Assembly (NCBI RefSeq): GCF_027186265.1
Contig: NZ_CP114176.1
Span: 992,001 to 1,056,000 of the forward strand
DNA: 64,000 bases
Source: Lentibacillus daqui
GTDB taxonomy: Bacteria > Bacillota > Bacilli > Bacillales > Amphibacillaceae
Direction: 5' to 3'
Positions 42,773 through 51,250 of this stretch are shown here, in pieces (the stretch's first letter is position 1; each line of letters starts with the position of its first letter). The notes beneath the pieces were generated by a model. It was not told the origin of the DNA. It was given only the letters and a program-made list of their open reading frames with translations, and made no database searches. A program made the position numbers and the translations under genes.

Positions 42773-44245
42773 ATGATTAATGTCCAAAATGTCTCAGGCG
42801 GTTATGCAAATAAGATCATCTTGCACAATATTTCCTTTCAAGTGGAAGAGGGAGAGTTTTTTGGAATTATTGGGCCTAATGGGAGTGGAAAAACTACACT
42901 ATTAAATATGATTAATGGCATTCTGTCTGCTTATCAGGGTGAAATTACACTGAATGAAAAGCCGGTTACTGCTTATTCGGCCAAGGATTTTGCTCGTTGG
43001 GTTGCTGTCTTGCCACAGCATACGTCGCAAACATTCAACTACACGGTCAAAGAAACGGTTGCACTTGGCCGGTATGCCCATCAGAAAGGACACTTCCAAT
43101 CATTTTCTGAAGCGGATGAACAGGTTGTCCGGGATGTGATGGACAAGACCGGTGTCATTACGTATCAGGATGCATTACTGGATCAATTATCTGGCGGAGA
43201 ACGGCAGCGTGCTTATTTGGCACAGGCCCTTGCACAGCAGCCAAAAATTCTGTTACTTGATGAGCCGACCAATCATCTGGATTTAGCTTATCAAAAGGAA
43301 TTACTTGATTTACTCAAACAATGGACTGCAAGCAAGACATTAACCGTTATTTCCATCTTCCATGATTTAAATCTTGCCAGTATCTATTGTGATCGTTTAT
43401 TATTGCTGCACCGTGGGCAGACGAAAATTTGTGATCATCCCGATGTGGTATTAAAGACTAAAACGGTTCAGGAAGTTTATCAAACAAAGGTGGAAAAGCA
43501 TCCACACCCACGAATTCCTAAGCCACAAATGATGATCGTTCCGGAAAAACTGCCTGCGGAAAAAAATCTACCCGTTGTGAATGAAAAACTGTTGCAAGTA
43601 AACGATCAGATGATTTATCTTAAGGCGCCGCTTCCATTAAAAGTGATGTCATCTGGTGTAACCGGTTCAGGGATGGGCTGGTATCGAACATTTGTGAATC
43701 GCCATGTGGATAAAGATTATGCTGAACTGGATTATCAGCAGGAAATGATGAATTATTTAACGTCTTACGATTTCGACCCGAATGAAACGGTGGGGATGAT
43801 GACGGCGGTCAACGTAACCGATGTAGCTTATCAATTTTTGTCAACCCCTGATTGTTCGGTGTTTATTGTTGTGACTGCGGGTAGCGGCAATGCAGTTGAT
43901 GTGGCATATGGAGGGGAACACGGCTTTTGTCAGAACTTGTCACCTGGTACGATTAATACGTGGGTGTTTGTAAACGGAACACTAACCGACACTGCATTTA
44001 TCCAATCCATGATGACTGCGACAGAAGCAAAGGTAAAGGCATTGTATGATAACGGTGTATTGGATGAGATGACGGGGACACTGGCTACAGGAACCTCTAC
44101 CGATAGTATCTTGATTGCAGCTACCCAACTTGGTTCGGAATTGTCTTTTGGCGGTTCAATTACACCGCTGGGAAGCCTCATTGGCAAAGGTGTTTATATG
44201 TGTACAAAGCAAGCACTTCTTAATGCCAAGGGGAACCAATCATGA
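42773..44245 (+). CDS. BtuD ATPase fused to adenosylcobinamide amidohydrolase CbiZ
   Basis: 490 residues from ATG 42773 (AAAGGAAG site; the longer frame from 42737 lacks one). Residues 1-255 are the BtuD-type ATPase with Walker A GPNGSGKT, signature LSGGERQRAYLAQAL and Walker B ILLLDEPTNHLD. Residues about 285-490 are a CbiZ domain (VTGSGMGWYRTFVNRHVDKDY, FIVVTAGSGNAVD, TGTSTDSILIAATQ). CbiZ hydrolyses adenosylcobinamide to adenosylcobyric acid, opening a salvage path for incomplete or foreign corrinoids. Fusion to the importer ATPase couples uptake with remodelling. Confidence 0.92.
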   Translation: MINVQNVSGGYANKIILHNISFQVEEGEFFGIIGPNGSGKTTLLNMINGILSAYQGEITLNEKPVTAYSAKDFARWVAVLPQHTSQTFNYTVKETVALGRYAHQKGHFQSFSEADEQVVRDVMDKTGVITYQDALLDQLSGGERQRAYLAQALAQQPKILLLDEPTNHLDLAYQKELLDLLKQWTASKTLTVISIFHDLNLASIYCDRLLLLHRGQTKICDHPDVVLKTKTVQEVYQTKVEKHPHPRIPKPQMMIVPEKLPAEKNLPVVNEKLLQVNDQMIYLKAPLPLKVMSSGVTGSGMGWYRTFVNRHVDKDYAELDYQQEMMNYLTSYDFDPNETVGMMTAVNVTDVAYQFLSTPDCSVFIVVTAGSGNAVDVAYGGEHGFCQNLSPGTINTWVFVNGTLTDTAFIQSMMTATEAKVKALYDNGVLDEMTGTLATGTSTDSILIAATQLGSELSFGGSITPLGSLIGKGVYMCTKQALLNAKGNQS

Positions 44246-45222
44246 TTTATCATATATCGGCGATGGTTCTTGCCAGTATCATCGATTGGCTTATTGGTGA
44301 TCCAAAAGGCTGGCCACATCCGGTAAAGGGATTTGGCAAGTTGATCACTTGGCTGGATAACCATTTGAATCGAGGTAACCGTCGTAAAATAAACGGTATG
44401 TTCATGGTTGGAATTGTTGCGAGTATTGTATTGTTTAGCAGTTTGTTCCTTGTATTGCTTAGTTACTATCTACACCCGATTTTTGGAATGATAGCAGAAG
44501 GATGTTTGATTGCGACAACAATTTCAGCCAACAGTTTACGAAAGGCAGCACTTGAAGTTTACTCGCCATTAAATCAACAAGATATACCGATGGCAAGAAA
44601 AAAGCTGTCATGTATCGTGGGACGTGATACGGATCAGTTGCAAGAAACAGACATTATCCGCGGAGCGGTTGAAACGGTAGCAGAAAATACAAATGATGGA
44701 ATTACGGCGCCTTTATTCTGGGGTTTGCTTGGCGGTGCGCCGTTCGCACTGGTTTATCGGGCTGTCAACACGTGTGATTCAATGGTGGGCTATCAAAATG
44801 ACCGCTACCAGGAGTTTGGGTATGCATCGGCAAAGCTTGATGATATCCTTAATTGGATTCCCGCCCGTTTAACCGCCCTGACAATGCTGCTGGTGGTACA
44901 ACCTGTCTATGAAACACGCCGAACCGCTTTAACTATGTTATTAAGGGATGCCCATAAGCATAAAAGCCCGAACAGTGGGTGGGGCGAGGCGGCGGTCGCT
45001 TCCTTGTTGGGCATTCAGCTTGGCGGGGTAAATACATATCAAGGGGAATTATCCATTGCCGAACGAATGGGAAATGCTCGTCAACCATTAAAACAGACGC
45101 ATATTTTACAAACAATTACGATTATGCAGCGAACGGCTAGCCTATTTCTTCTTATTTTATTGATTGGAGGCGTTACGATTGGCCTGGCCATTACATGGAT
45201 CGAACCCATATTACGTGTATGA
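44242..45222 (+). CDS. cbiB: Adenosylcobinamide-phosphate synthase CbiB
   Basis: 326 residues of an integral membrane protein. Family marks are IIDWLIGDPKGWPHPVKGFGKLI at the N-terminus, the central DIIRGAVETVAENTNDGITAPLFWG and a late GGVNTYQGELSIAERMG. It joins adenosylcobyric acid to (R)-1-amino-2-propanol phosphate, the product of the CobD decarboxylase encoded next. The start overlaps the preceding stop by 4 bases (ATGA). It directly uses the cobyric acid that CbiZ releases. Confidence 0.93.
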   Translation: MIYHISAMVLASIIDWLIGDPKGWPHPVKGFGKLITWLDNHLNRGNRRKINGMFMVGIVASIVLFSSLFLVLLSYYLHPIFGMIAEGCLIATTISANSLRKAALEVYSPLNQQDIPMARKKLSCIVGRDTDQLQETDIIRGAVETVAENTNDGITAPLFWGLLGGAPFALVYRAVNTCDSMVGYQNDRYQEFGYASAKLDDILNWIPARLTALTMLLVVQPVYETRRTALTMLLRDAHKHKSPNSGWGEAAVASLLGIQLGGVNTYQGELSIAERMGNARQPLKQTHILQTITIMQRTASLFLLILLIGGVTIGLAITWIEPILRV

Positions 45223-46255
45223 ACATATGTGTTTAACGATGCCTGATACAGTAGTAGATTTTAGCGTGAACCTCAATCCGTTTGGTCCACCTGAATCATT
45301 GAAACAGCATTGGGACGGTTGGTTTGATAAGATAACTGATTACCCGGATCCTGATGGAAGACAATTGAAAAAGCAGATTGCCGAAACAGCGCAAATTTCA
45401 GAATCAGCCATTTTATTGGGAAACGGTGGAGCGGAACTTATTTCATTATTGGCGCAGTTTTTTCAAAGGAAACGAATTTTGATTATCGATCCATCATTTT
45501 CCGAATATGAACGTATGTGTCAAACGTACAACTGTCAGATTTCCCACTTTACTTTGAGGGAAAATGATTGGAAATTGCCGTTAGATGAAATGAATAAACA
45601 GATCAAGGAAAATGATGTATTGTTTCTCTGTCATCCCAATAATCCTACGGGTATCAGTTATACCATCGAAGAACTTCTAAAAATAGCAACGTTATGCAAA
45701 AAAAACGATTGTTATCTGGTAATTGATGAAGCGTTTTATGATTTTCTCCTAGATCCCAAAACAATTGTCGGTTTCCTTCGAGATTTTTCCAATGTCATTA
45801 TTCTCCGGTCATTGACAAAAATGTACGCGATTGCCGGACTTCGATTGGGCTATATGCTGGCCGCACCATCTTTGATTGAACGTTTTCGTCGTTATCAAGT
45901 ACATTGGAATGTTAATGCCCTTGCAATAGCGGCCGGAATAAAATGTTTGCAGACAACCGATTATGTACAGCGGACGCAGGAATTTATTGGCGAGGAACGT
46001 GGACGCCTATTTTCAGTATTACGGAAGAATGGCTATCAAATGTCCAACAGTGACGTCAATTTTTATTTGTTGCGTGATCCGCAATTGGATGAGCAATTAC
46101 CTTTGTTTCGCTTTTTGTTGGAACGTGGTCTTGTACCCCGGCATACGGCCAATTATCGTGGGTTAAACGGCCGCTGGTTACGATTTTCGATTAAACAGGC
46201 TGAGCAAAATGATCGGTTGATGGAGGAGCTAATCAAATGGAAAAGCACGGACTGA
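45179..46255 (+). CDS. cobD: L-threonine-O-3-phosphate decarboxylase CobD
   Basis: 358 residues, a PLP-dependent fold type I enzyme close to histidinol-phosphate aminotransferases. HGSNPYYVYE and VDFSVNLNPFGPPESL near the N-terminus are CobD-specific. CHPNNPTG lies near 160, VIDEAFYDF near 190, and the PLP lysine is in RSLTKMYAIAGLRLGY near 220. It makes aminopropanol phosphate for CbiB. A TTG at 45179 lies 8 nt after GGAGG; the upstream TTG 45164 overlaps that site. The gene overlaps cbiB by 44 bases, a tight coupling. Confidence 0.88.
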   Translation: MAWPLHGSNPYYVYEHMCLTMPDTVVDFSVNLNPFGPPESLKQHWDGWFDKITDYPDPDGRQLKKQIAETAQISESAILLGNGGAELISLLAQFFQRKRILIIDPSFSEYERMCQTYNCQISHFTLRENDWKLPLDEMNKQIKENDVLFLCHPNNPTGISYTIEELLKIATLCKKNDCYLVIDEAFYDFLLDPKTIVGFLRDFSNVIILRSLTKMYAIAGLRLGYMLAAPSLIERFRRYQVHWNVNALAIAAGIKCLQTTDYVQRTQEFIGEERGRLFSVLRKNGYQMSNSDVNFYLLRDPQLDEQLPLFRFLLERGLVPRHTANYRGLNGRWLRFSIKQAEQNDRLMEELIKWKSTD

Positions 46256-46818
46256 TTTTTATTACGGGTGGCGCCAGAAGCGGAAAAAGCACATTTGCCG
46301 AGCAATATGCGGTTTGTTATGCGCAGGACGCCGACGGATATCTGTGTTATCTTGCTACTTCGGAACCTGAAGATACGGAGATGCAACAGCGGATTACCCT
46401 CCATCAGCGGCAACGGGAAAAACAGAACTGGAAAACCATTGAGTGTCCTATTTATATTGCTTCTATTGTGGATCGTGTAAGTGAGCAGGATATTGTATTG
46501 TTGGATTGCCTCACCATTTTGTTGACAAATGAATTATTCTCCAGCAATCTGTCGGAAAATGATTGGGCAAGTACGGATTATCAGCAAGCTGTAAGCAAAC
46601 ATATTTTAACTGATATTTTACGGATCCAGTTTAAAGCCCAGGCACTGATCATTGTCTCAAATGAGGTATTAAATGAACCTTTAAGCAATAACGCCATGGT
46701 CAACGTATATAGCAAAATACTTGGGCAATTACATCAATATCTGGTGAAAAATGCCAATGAAGCATATGTAATCGAATCAGGTATACCAATCATGATGAAG
46801 GGAGAGAGGACCAAATGA
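46237..46818 (+). CDS. cobU: Adenosylcobinamide kinase/guanylyltransferase CobU
   Basis: 193 residues. The P-loop is ITGGARSGKSTFAEQYA, the guanylylation region is RITLHQRQREKQNW (the His is the expected GMP acceptor), and VLLDCLTILLTNELF is the conserved D-C-L-T-x-x-x-x-N segment. It phosphorylates adenosylcobinamide and converts the phosphate to the GDP form. It overlaps cobD by 19 bases and cobQ by 4 bases (ATGA). All catalytic segments look intact, unlike the shorter paralog at 48978. Confidence 0.92.
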   Translation: MEKHGLIFITGGARSGKSTFAEQYAVCYAQDADGYLCYLATSEPEDTEMQQRITLHQRQREKQNWKTIECPIYIASIVDRVSEQDIVLLDCLTILLTNELFSSNLSENDWASTDYQQAVSKHILTDILRIQFKAQALIIVSNEVLNEPLSNNAMVNVYSKILGQLHQYLVKNANEAYVIESGIPIMMKGERTK

Positions 46819-47657
46819 ACGGCATCATGATTCAGGGGACCGCTTCTAATGTTGGGAAAAGTCTCATTGTTACAGCCTTGTGTCGTATCATTACCAACCT
46901 GGGCTATTCCGTTGCTCCATTTAAATCACAAAATATGTCCAACTTTACACAAAAGCTTGCAGACGGTTTGGAAATTTCCCGTGCACAAGTGATTCAAGCC
47001 GAGGCAGCAAAACAGGCACCAACTGTATGGATGAATCCGATTGTACTAAAGCCGACATCCGAAAAATCTGCGGAGACAATCATTTTGGGAAAATCACTGG
47101 GAACGGTAGGTGGACATAACTACAGAGGGGATTATTATGAAATGGGCATGGCAGCAATTAAACAATCATTGATGGCGCTGGATAAGCACGATGTCATCAT
47201 TATGGAAGGGGCAGGGAGTCCGGTTGAAATGAATTTGCGTGACAAGGAATTGGTGAACATGTCGATCGCAACGCTTGCTGATGTCCCGGTTATACTTGTT
47301 GCTGATATTGAACGAGGAGGCGTGTTTGCCAGTATTGTTGGCACATTGGCGCTCCTTACTGCTCCAGAACGTGAACGGGTACAAGGCATTATCATCAATA
47401 AATTTACGGGTGAACCGGGTACTTTTATGGATGGTATTCAATGGATCGAAAAGTATACCGGATTACCGGTTTTAGGTGTTATCCCCCGTGTGCAGCATGC
47501 GATTGCAGCTGAGGATGCACTATCCGGACAAATACAGCCAGATGTGACCAGAGTACCTGAAACAGGGGATCGTTATGAGGATTTAGCAGCAAAACTGGGT
47601 AACTATTTGGATGGAAACCGGATCCTGGATATCATCAAGCGGCGAGATGTAAGATGA
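46815..47657 (+). CDS. cobQ: Cobyric acid synthase CobQ lacking the glutaminase (GATase) domain
   Basis: Only 280 residues against about 490-510 for full-length CobQ/CbiP. The N-terminal ATP-binding synthetase domain (1 to about 230) is complete: GTASNVGKSLIVTALCRI P-loop, APFKSQNMSNF, IIMEGAGSPVEMNLRDKE and NKFTGEPGTFMDGIQWIE. The class I glutamine amidotransferase domain with its Cys-His dyad is absent. The last 30 or so residues (DRYEDLAAKLGNYLDGNRIL) look like the extreme C-terminal tail of full-length CobQ. This suggests an in-frame internal deletion rather than a frameshift. The reading frame is clean and its stop overlaps the cobS start, so the gene is translated. It may use free ammonia, or have another role. 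Confidence 0.85.
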   Translation: MNGIMIQGTASNVGKSLIVTALCRIITNLGYSVAPFKSQNMSNFTQKLADGLEISRAQVIQAEAAKQAPTVWMNPIVLKPTSEKSAETIILGKSLGTVGGHNYRGDYYEMGMAAIKQSLMALDKHDVIIMEGAGSPVEMNLRDKELVNMSIATLADVPVILVADIERGGVFASIVGTLALLTAPERERVQGIIINKFTGEPGTFMDGIQWIEKYTGLPVLGVIPRVQHAIAAEDALSGQIQPDVTRVPETGDRYEDLAAKLGNYLDGNRILDIIKRRDVR

Positions 47658-48448
47658 AAGCATACATATCTGGACTTATTATTGTTATCCAATTTTTTAG
47701 TATACTACCAATTACAAAAGAAATCCCAATGACACCAAAAAATCTGGATCGTGCAGTTCGTATGTTTCCAGTGTTTGGTATGTTTTTAGGGCTGGCTTAT
47801 TCCGGTGTATTGTACGGGCTGCTGCAAGGCACACCATTTTCTCCACTGGCTGTTGCTTTTTGTCTTTGGCTCCTGCCGATTGTATTGACTGGTGGCATTC
47901 ATCTGGATGGCTGGATGGACAGTTGTGATGCCTACTTTTCCTATCGTGATGTTCATAAGCGTTTGGAAATACTTAAGGATCCACGAGTTGGCGCCTTTGG
48001 TGTATTAAGTGTGATCGTCCCGCTTGGTGCCAGGTTTTTGTTTATCTATGAAATTATTTTATTACATACACCGTTAACCTATCTTTTAGTGGGAGTTATT
48101 CCGGTATTGAGCCGCATGGCAATGGGGATGATGCTAAGGCTCGTTCCCGTGGCAAAGCAATCCGGGCTTGGTTACACGTTTCAACAAGCATGTACGTCAA
48201 CAACACTATGGAATTATTGGATTATATTGGTGCCGGTTCTGATCGTATTATTTGCTTTTTCGTCCAAGGGTGGACTGCTTGTGATGCTGATGTTTGCAGG
48301 AACGCTCATCTTATTTTTAGGCTTGCGGAAAAAAGCTGTCAAGTGGTTTGGTGGCATAACCGGTGATATTGTCGGTGCATCGGTGGAAGGAGTGGAAGTC
48401 TATTTATGGATGATGGTGTGGCTATTTCATTACTTCGCCATGGGATGA
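47654..48448 (+). CDS. cobS: Cobalamin-5'-phosphate synthase CobS
   Basis: 264 residues with six or more membrane helices. The active-site segment GGIHLDGWMDSCDAYFSYRDVHKRLEILKDPRVGAFG carries the D-G-x-x-D-x-x-D Mg2+-binding pattern of the family. It condenses adenosylcobinamide-GDP with alpha-ribazole (phosphate) at the membrane. It overlaps cobQ by 4 bases and the next gene by 43 bases. Confidence 0.94.
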   Translation: MKAYISGLIIVIQFFSILPITKEIPMTPKNLDRAVRMFPVFGMFLGLAYSGVLYGLLQGTPFSPLAVAFCLWLLPIVLTGGIHLDGWMDSCDAYFSYRDVHKRLEILKDPRVGAFGVLSVIVPLGARFLFIYEIILLHTPLTYLLVGVIPVLSRMAMGMMLRLVPVAKQSGLGYTFQQACTSTTLWNYWIILVPVLIVLFAFSSKGGLLVMLMFAGTLILFLGLRKKAVKWFGGITGDIVGASVEGVEVYLWMMVWLFHYFAMG

Positions 48449-49026
48449 CCGAGGAAAACCAGCGGGGTGCGTATATTGGCTGGACGGACGTATCGTTAAG
48501 TACAGAAGGAAAAGGAATCCTTAAACGAAACAAACCATGCATGAAGACAGTTGATCAATTGTTTTCGAGTGATTTGCGGCGTTGTTTGGAAACGGCGGCG
48601 ATTCTATTTCCCAATCTTCCTATTCAAAAACGTACAGCCTTCAGAGAAATGAATTTTGGCTTATGGGAGGGGAGAACCTATGAGGAATTAAAGCAGCTTA
48701 CGTCCTATCGTCAATGGCTGGATGATCCGTTTCATTGTCATCCGGATGGTGGAGAAACATTTACGGTCTTTGAAAAACGGGTTGTGGCAGGATTTGCATT
48801 AGTCAAAGACAAAATGATGGATACGAATGCAAAAGAGAGTGTAATCGTAACACATGGCGGGGTTATTCGCCTATTATTATCTACTATATGCAATCGGTCA
48901 TTTTTTAACTGGAAGATTCCCTATGGTGGGGGGTATCGGTTAATCTGGACAAAAGACGATTTTAGGAGGGGTGACAAATGCATGTCATTACAGGAGGTTC
49001 CTATAACGGAAAATCAGCGTGGGTGA
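48406..49026 (+). CDS. cobC: CobC-type alpha-ribazole phosphatase (histidine phosphatase family)
   Basis: 206 residues. The phosphohistidine motif is LLRHGMTEEN near residue 9, the second arginine lies in SSDLRRCLETA, the Glu in REMNFGLWEGRTYEEL, and the second catalytic His in VIVTHGGVIRLLL. In B12 assembly it removes the 5'-phosphate from alpha-ribazole-P or from adenosylcobalamin-P. The start within cobS gives a 43-base overlap; an AAGGAGTGG site lies upstream. It overlaps the next gene by 49 bases. Confidence 0.85.
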   Translation: MDDGVAISLLRHGMTEENQRGAYIGWTDVSLSTEGKGILKRNKPCMKTVDQLFSSDLRRCLETAAILFPNLPIQKRTAFREMNFGLWEGRTYEELKQLTSYRQWLDDPFHCHPDGGETFTVFEKRVVAGFALVKDKMMDTNAKESVIVTHGGVIRLLLSTICNRSFFNWKIPYGGGYRLIWTKDDFRRGDKCMSLQEVPITENQRG

Positions 49027-49415
49027 AAACGCACTACCAATTGGATAAACAGCGATCATTTCGCTGGATTTCCGCTTACCGTGGCAACAAATGTCCTCAA
49101 GTCATGGATGTCAATGATGATATACTTATTCTTTCCGGGGTCGAGCTATGGGTTCAGCAGTTGTTAAAAACAAGTGATTTTGCTGCCATCCGCGAAGTAG
49201 GAACCAACATGATTGAGGAATGGCTGAAATGGGAACAGCAATCACTCATTCGTCATCTTGTCGTGATTGGCTCAGATATTTCCAAAGGGATTGTGCCACT
49301 GGAGAGAGAAATGCGCGAATACCGGGATGCGGCAGGCTGGTTTTTTCAAGATCTGGTTGTCAATTGTTCCAGATTTGATTTACTCTGGTATGGAATTGCT
49401 CGGCGAATGAAATAG
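48978..49415 (+). CDS. Small CobU-like P-loop protein
   Basis: 145 residues. The start MHVITGGSYNGKSAWVKTHY has a CobU-like P-loop (GGSYNGKS), and HLVVIGSDISKGIVPLEREMREYRDAAGWFFQDLV matches the CobU C-terminal G-x-G-I-V-P segment with the conserved YRD-x-x-G. The middle region is short and lacks the RxxxHxxxR guanylylation box seen in the CobU at 46237. It may be a kinase-only or regulatory paralog, or a nucleotide-binding partner of the neighbouring alpha-ribazole kinase candidate. ATG 48978 follows GGAGGGGTGAC. The long overlap with cobC indicates tight packing. Confidence 0.75.
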   Translation: MHVITGGSYNGKSAWVKTHYQLDKQRSFRWISAYRGNKCPQVMDVNDDILILSGVELWVQQLLKTSDFAAIREVGTNMIEEWLKWEQQSLIRHLVVIGSDISKGIVPLEREMREYRDAAGWFFQDLVVNCSRFDLLWYGIARRMK

Positions 49416-49428
49416 AAAGGAGATCGTT

Positions 49429-50154
49429 ATGAAGAGAGATGTATTAATCGAGCCATTTGATCAACATATCGACATCGTGATTGCCTGTGATAATAGTGGT
49501 GCTATCGGGGAAAAGCCAGACGATGTCGTATCTGTTTCCTATGATCTTGCTGCTTACTTTGCCTTTCGAGTTGCCTTTATGGAATGTGTCGCTTCCGGAG
49601 GAGTTCCTTTCGCTGTTATCCTGCAAAATTTCAATGGTGATGCGGCATGGATGTCACTTGTAAAAGGCATTCAGCGTGGCATGAAGGAATCAGAACAAAA
49701 ACTGCGGATTACTGGTAGTACGGAATCAAATTTTTCACTTAACCAATCAGCTCAAGGTGTAACGGTTTTAGGCAAGAAACCGCGACAGCCGGGGCAAGCG
49801 ATTCCTGAAGAAGATCAGGAGCTTGGGGTTGCAGTTATCGGAAGTCCACTTGTTGGCGAAGAAGTTATCACGGAACAAAATAAAATCGCCCCATTACATA
49901 TGTTTCGGTGGTATTGTGAACATAAAGCGGTGTTAGCGGTAGTGCCAGTTGGATCAAAAGGTATCATCCACGAGTTAAACCAACTGTTTCCAGAGAAAAG
50001 CTATCATTTTTCAGCTAATGTTGATTTACATAAATCAGCAGGCCCTGCAACTTGTTTTATCATTGTTTATGAACCATTGGTTACTGTAGAAGAACTTAAA
50101 GGAGATGCTGAGGATTTATTCCATAAAGTATGTTTAACTAAAATCCAAAAATAG
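49429..50154 (+). CDS. Probable alpha-ribazole kinase CblS (AIR-synthase-like)
   Basis: 241 residues with a PurM/AIR-synthase-like N-terminal domain: VIACDNSGAIGEKPDDVVSVSYDLAAYFAFRVAFMECVASGGVP resembles the D-x-x-G/A-I-G and late A-x-G-G-x-P pattern of these ATP-binding proteins. No cobT gene is present in the operon. Listeria and Geobacillus use CblS, an ATP-dependent alpha-ribazole kinase, with the transporter CblT to make alpha-ribazole phosphate by salvage. The operon position strongly suggests that role; the family match is from memory and moderate. GAAAGGAG precedes the ATG. It is the last gene before the operon terminator. Confidence 0.7.
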   Translation: MKRDVLIEPFDQHIDIVIACDNSGAIGEKPDDVVSVSYDLAAYFAFRVAFMECVASGGVPFAVILQNFNGDAAWMSLVKGIQRGMKESEQKLRITGSTESNFSLNQSAQGVTVLGKKPRQPGQAIPEEDQELGVAVIGSPLVGEEVITEQNKIAPLHMFRWYCEHKAVLAVVPVGSKGIIHELNQLFPEKSYHFSANVDLHKSAGPATCFIIVYEPLVTVEELKGDAEDLFHKVCLTKIQK

Positions 50155-50173
50155 AATAACAATATATTTTATT

Positions 50174-50197
50174 CGCCGGGAAATGACCCGGTTTTTT
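50174..50197 (+). terminator. Terminator of the cobalamin operon
   Basis: ccggg (50176-50180) pairs with cccgg (50187-50191), followed by six T residues, 20 bases after the last stop codon. The 195 bases from here to the next ATG are AT-rich and must hold the promoter of the amino-acid transporter. Confidence 0.8.
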
Positions 50198-50392
50198 AAT
50201 GCGATAAATTCCCCTCTATTTAAACGTAATTTGAAATAAATCCATGCATGTTGAATTTATATGCATGACAGTATCTTTCAGTCCAGTTTATACAGTGATA
50301 TGACATTAAAAAGTGTAATTTTTTTAAAAGCGAATCTTTCGTACAAACAGTGAATACGTATTAGTTAATACAAGTTAAGGGGGACTTTTGTA

Positions 50393-51178
50393 ATGCCAAA
50401 GGATTTAAAAAAATGGATAGGCATGATTTTAATGATATCTCTCATTGTTATTGGACTTGCTGCCTGTGGATCTAAATCAAGTGGTGAAGGTGAATTAAAG
50501 GATGAATATACTGTTGCCACTGACACCTCGTTTGTACCGTTTGAATTTAAAGAGGATGGTGAATACGTTGGCTTTGATATCGATCTGATTAACGCGATTG
50601 CTGATGAAGTCGGTTTTAAAATCAACTTGGAAACGACCAATTTTGATGGGATTATTCCTGGATTACAAACCGGAAAATTTGATATTGCATTGGCGGGGAT
50701 TGGTATTACAGATGAACGAGCCAAAAAAATTGACTATAGTGATCCATACTATGAATCTGGTTTACGGATTGGGGTTGCTGCTGATAATGATGAGATTAAG
50801 GAAATGGATGATTTGGAAGGAAAAACAATTGCAACAAGATTAGGGTCAACCAGTTCGGCATACATTGATGAAACTATCGATGGGGCTACGGCGAACCAGT
50901 ATGAGCAGCTGGATCAAGCATATTTGGCAGTAGAAAACGGCAGTGCGGATGCGATTCTCTACGATGCACCAAATGTTCAGTATTACATTAATACAAAAGG
51001 TGATGGCAGCCTGAAAGTGGTCGGTGATTTGTATGAGGCAGAAAATTATGGAATTGCATTTGCCAAGGGTCAGGATGATTTAGTTAAAGCGGTAAATGAG
51101 GCATTATCTACTTTGAAAGAAAATGGGACGTACGATGAAATTTATGAAAAGTGGTTTGGTGAAAAACCTGAGTCATAA
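50393..51178 (+). CDS. Polar amino-acid ABC transporter substrate-binding lipoprotein
   Basis: 261 residues. The lipobox LIVIGLAACGSKSS (Cys near 24) is followed by a family 3 solute-binding domain: YTVATDTSFVPFEFKEDGEYVGFDIDLINAIADEVG, the GIGITDERAKKIDYSDPYYESG signature of the family, and RLGSTSSAYIDE. It resembles GlnH-type proteins, but glutamine, glutamate, cystine or arginine specificity cannot be settled. A hairpin separates it from the permease gene, as is common where the binding protein is made in excess. Confidence 0.9.
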   Translation: MPKDLKKWIGMILMISLIVIGLAACGSKSSGEGELKDEYTVATDTSFVPFEFKEDGEYVGFDIDLINAIADEVGFKINLETTNFDGIIPGLQTGKFDIALAGIGITDERAKKIDYSDPYYESGLRIGVAADNDEIKEMDDLEGKTIATRLGSTSSAYIDETIDGATANQYEQLDQAYLAVENGSADAILYDAPNVQYYINTKGDGSLKVVGDLYEAENYGIAFAKGQDDLVKAVNEALSTLKENGTYDEIYEKWFGEKPES

Positions 51179-51192
51179 AAGCAAATTGATAG

Positions 51193-51222
51193 AAAGGGTA
51201 TAACTTGTTCGTTATACCCTTT
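51193..51222 (+). promoter_or_regulatory. Intercistronic hairpin between binding-protein and permease genes
   Basis: aaagggtataac (51193-51204) pairs perfectly with gttataccctt (from 51211) around a 6-nt loop. There is no T run beyond two bases. It is probably a 3' stabiliser or leaky terminator that raises the binding protein over the membrane parts. Confidence 0.65.
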
Positions 51223-51250
51223 ACGTACCAAGGCATAGAGAGGTGAAAAG

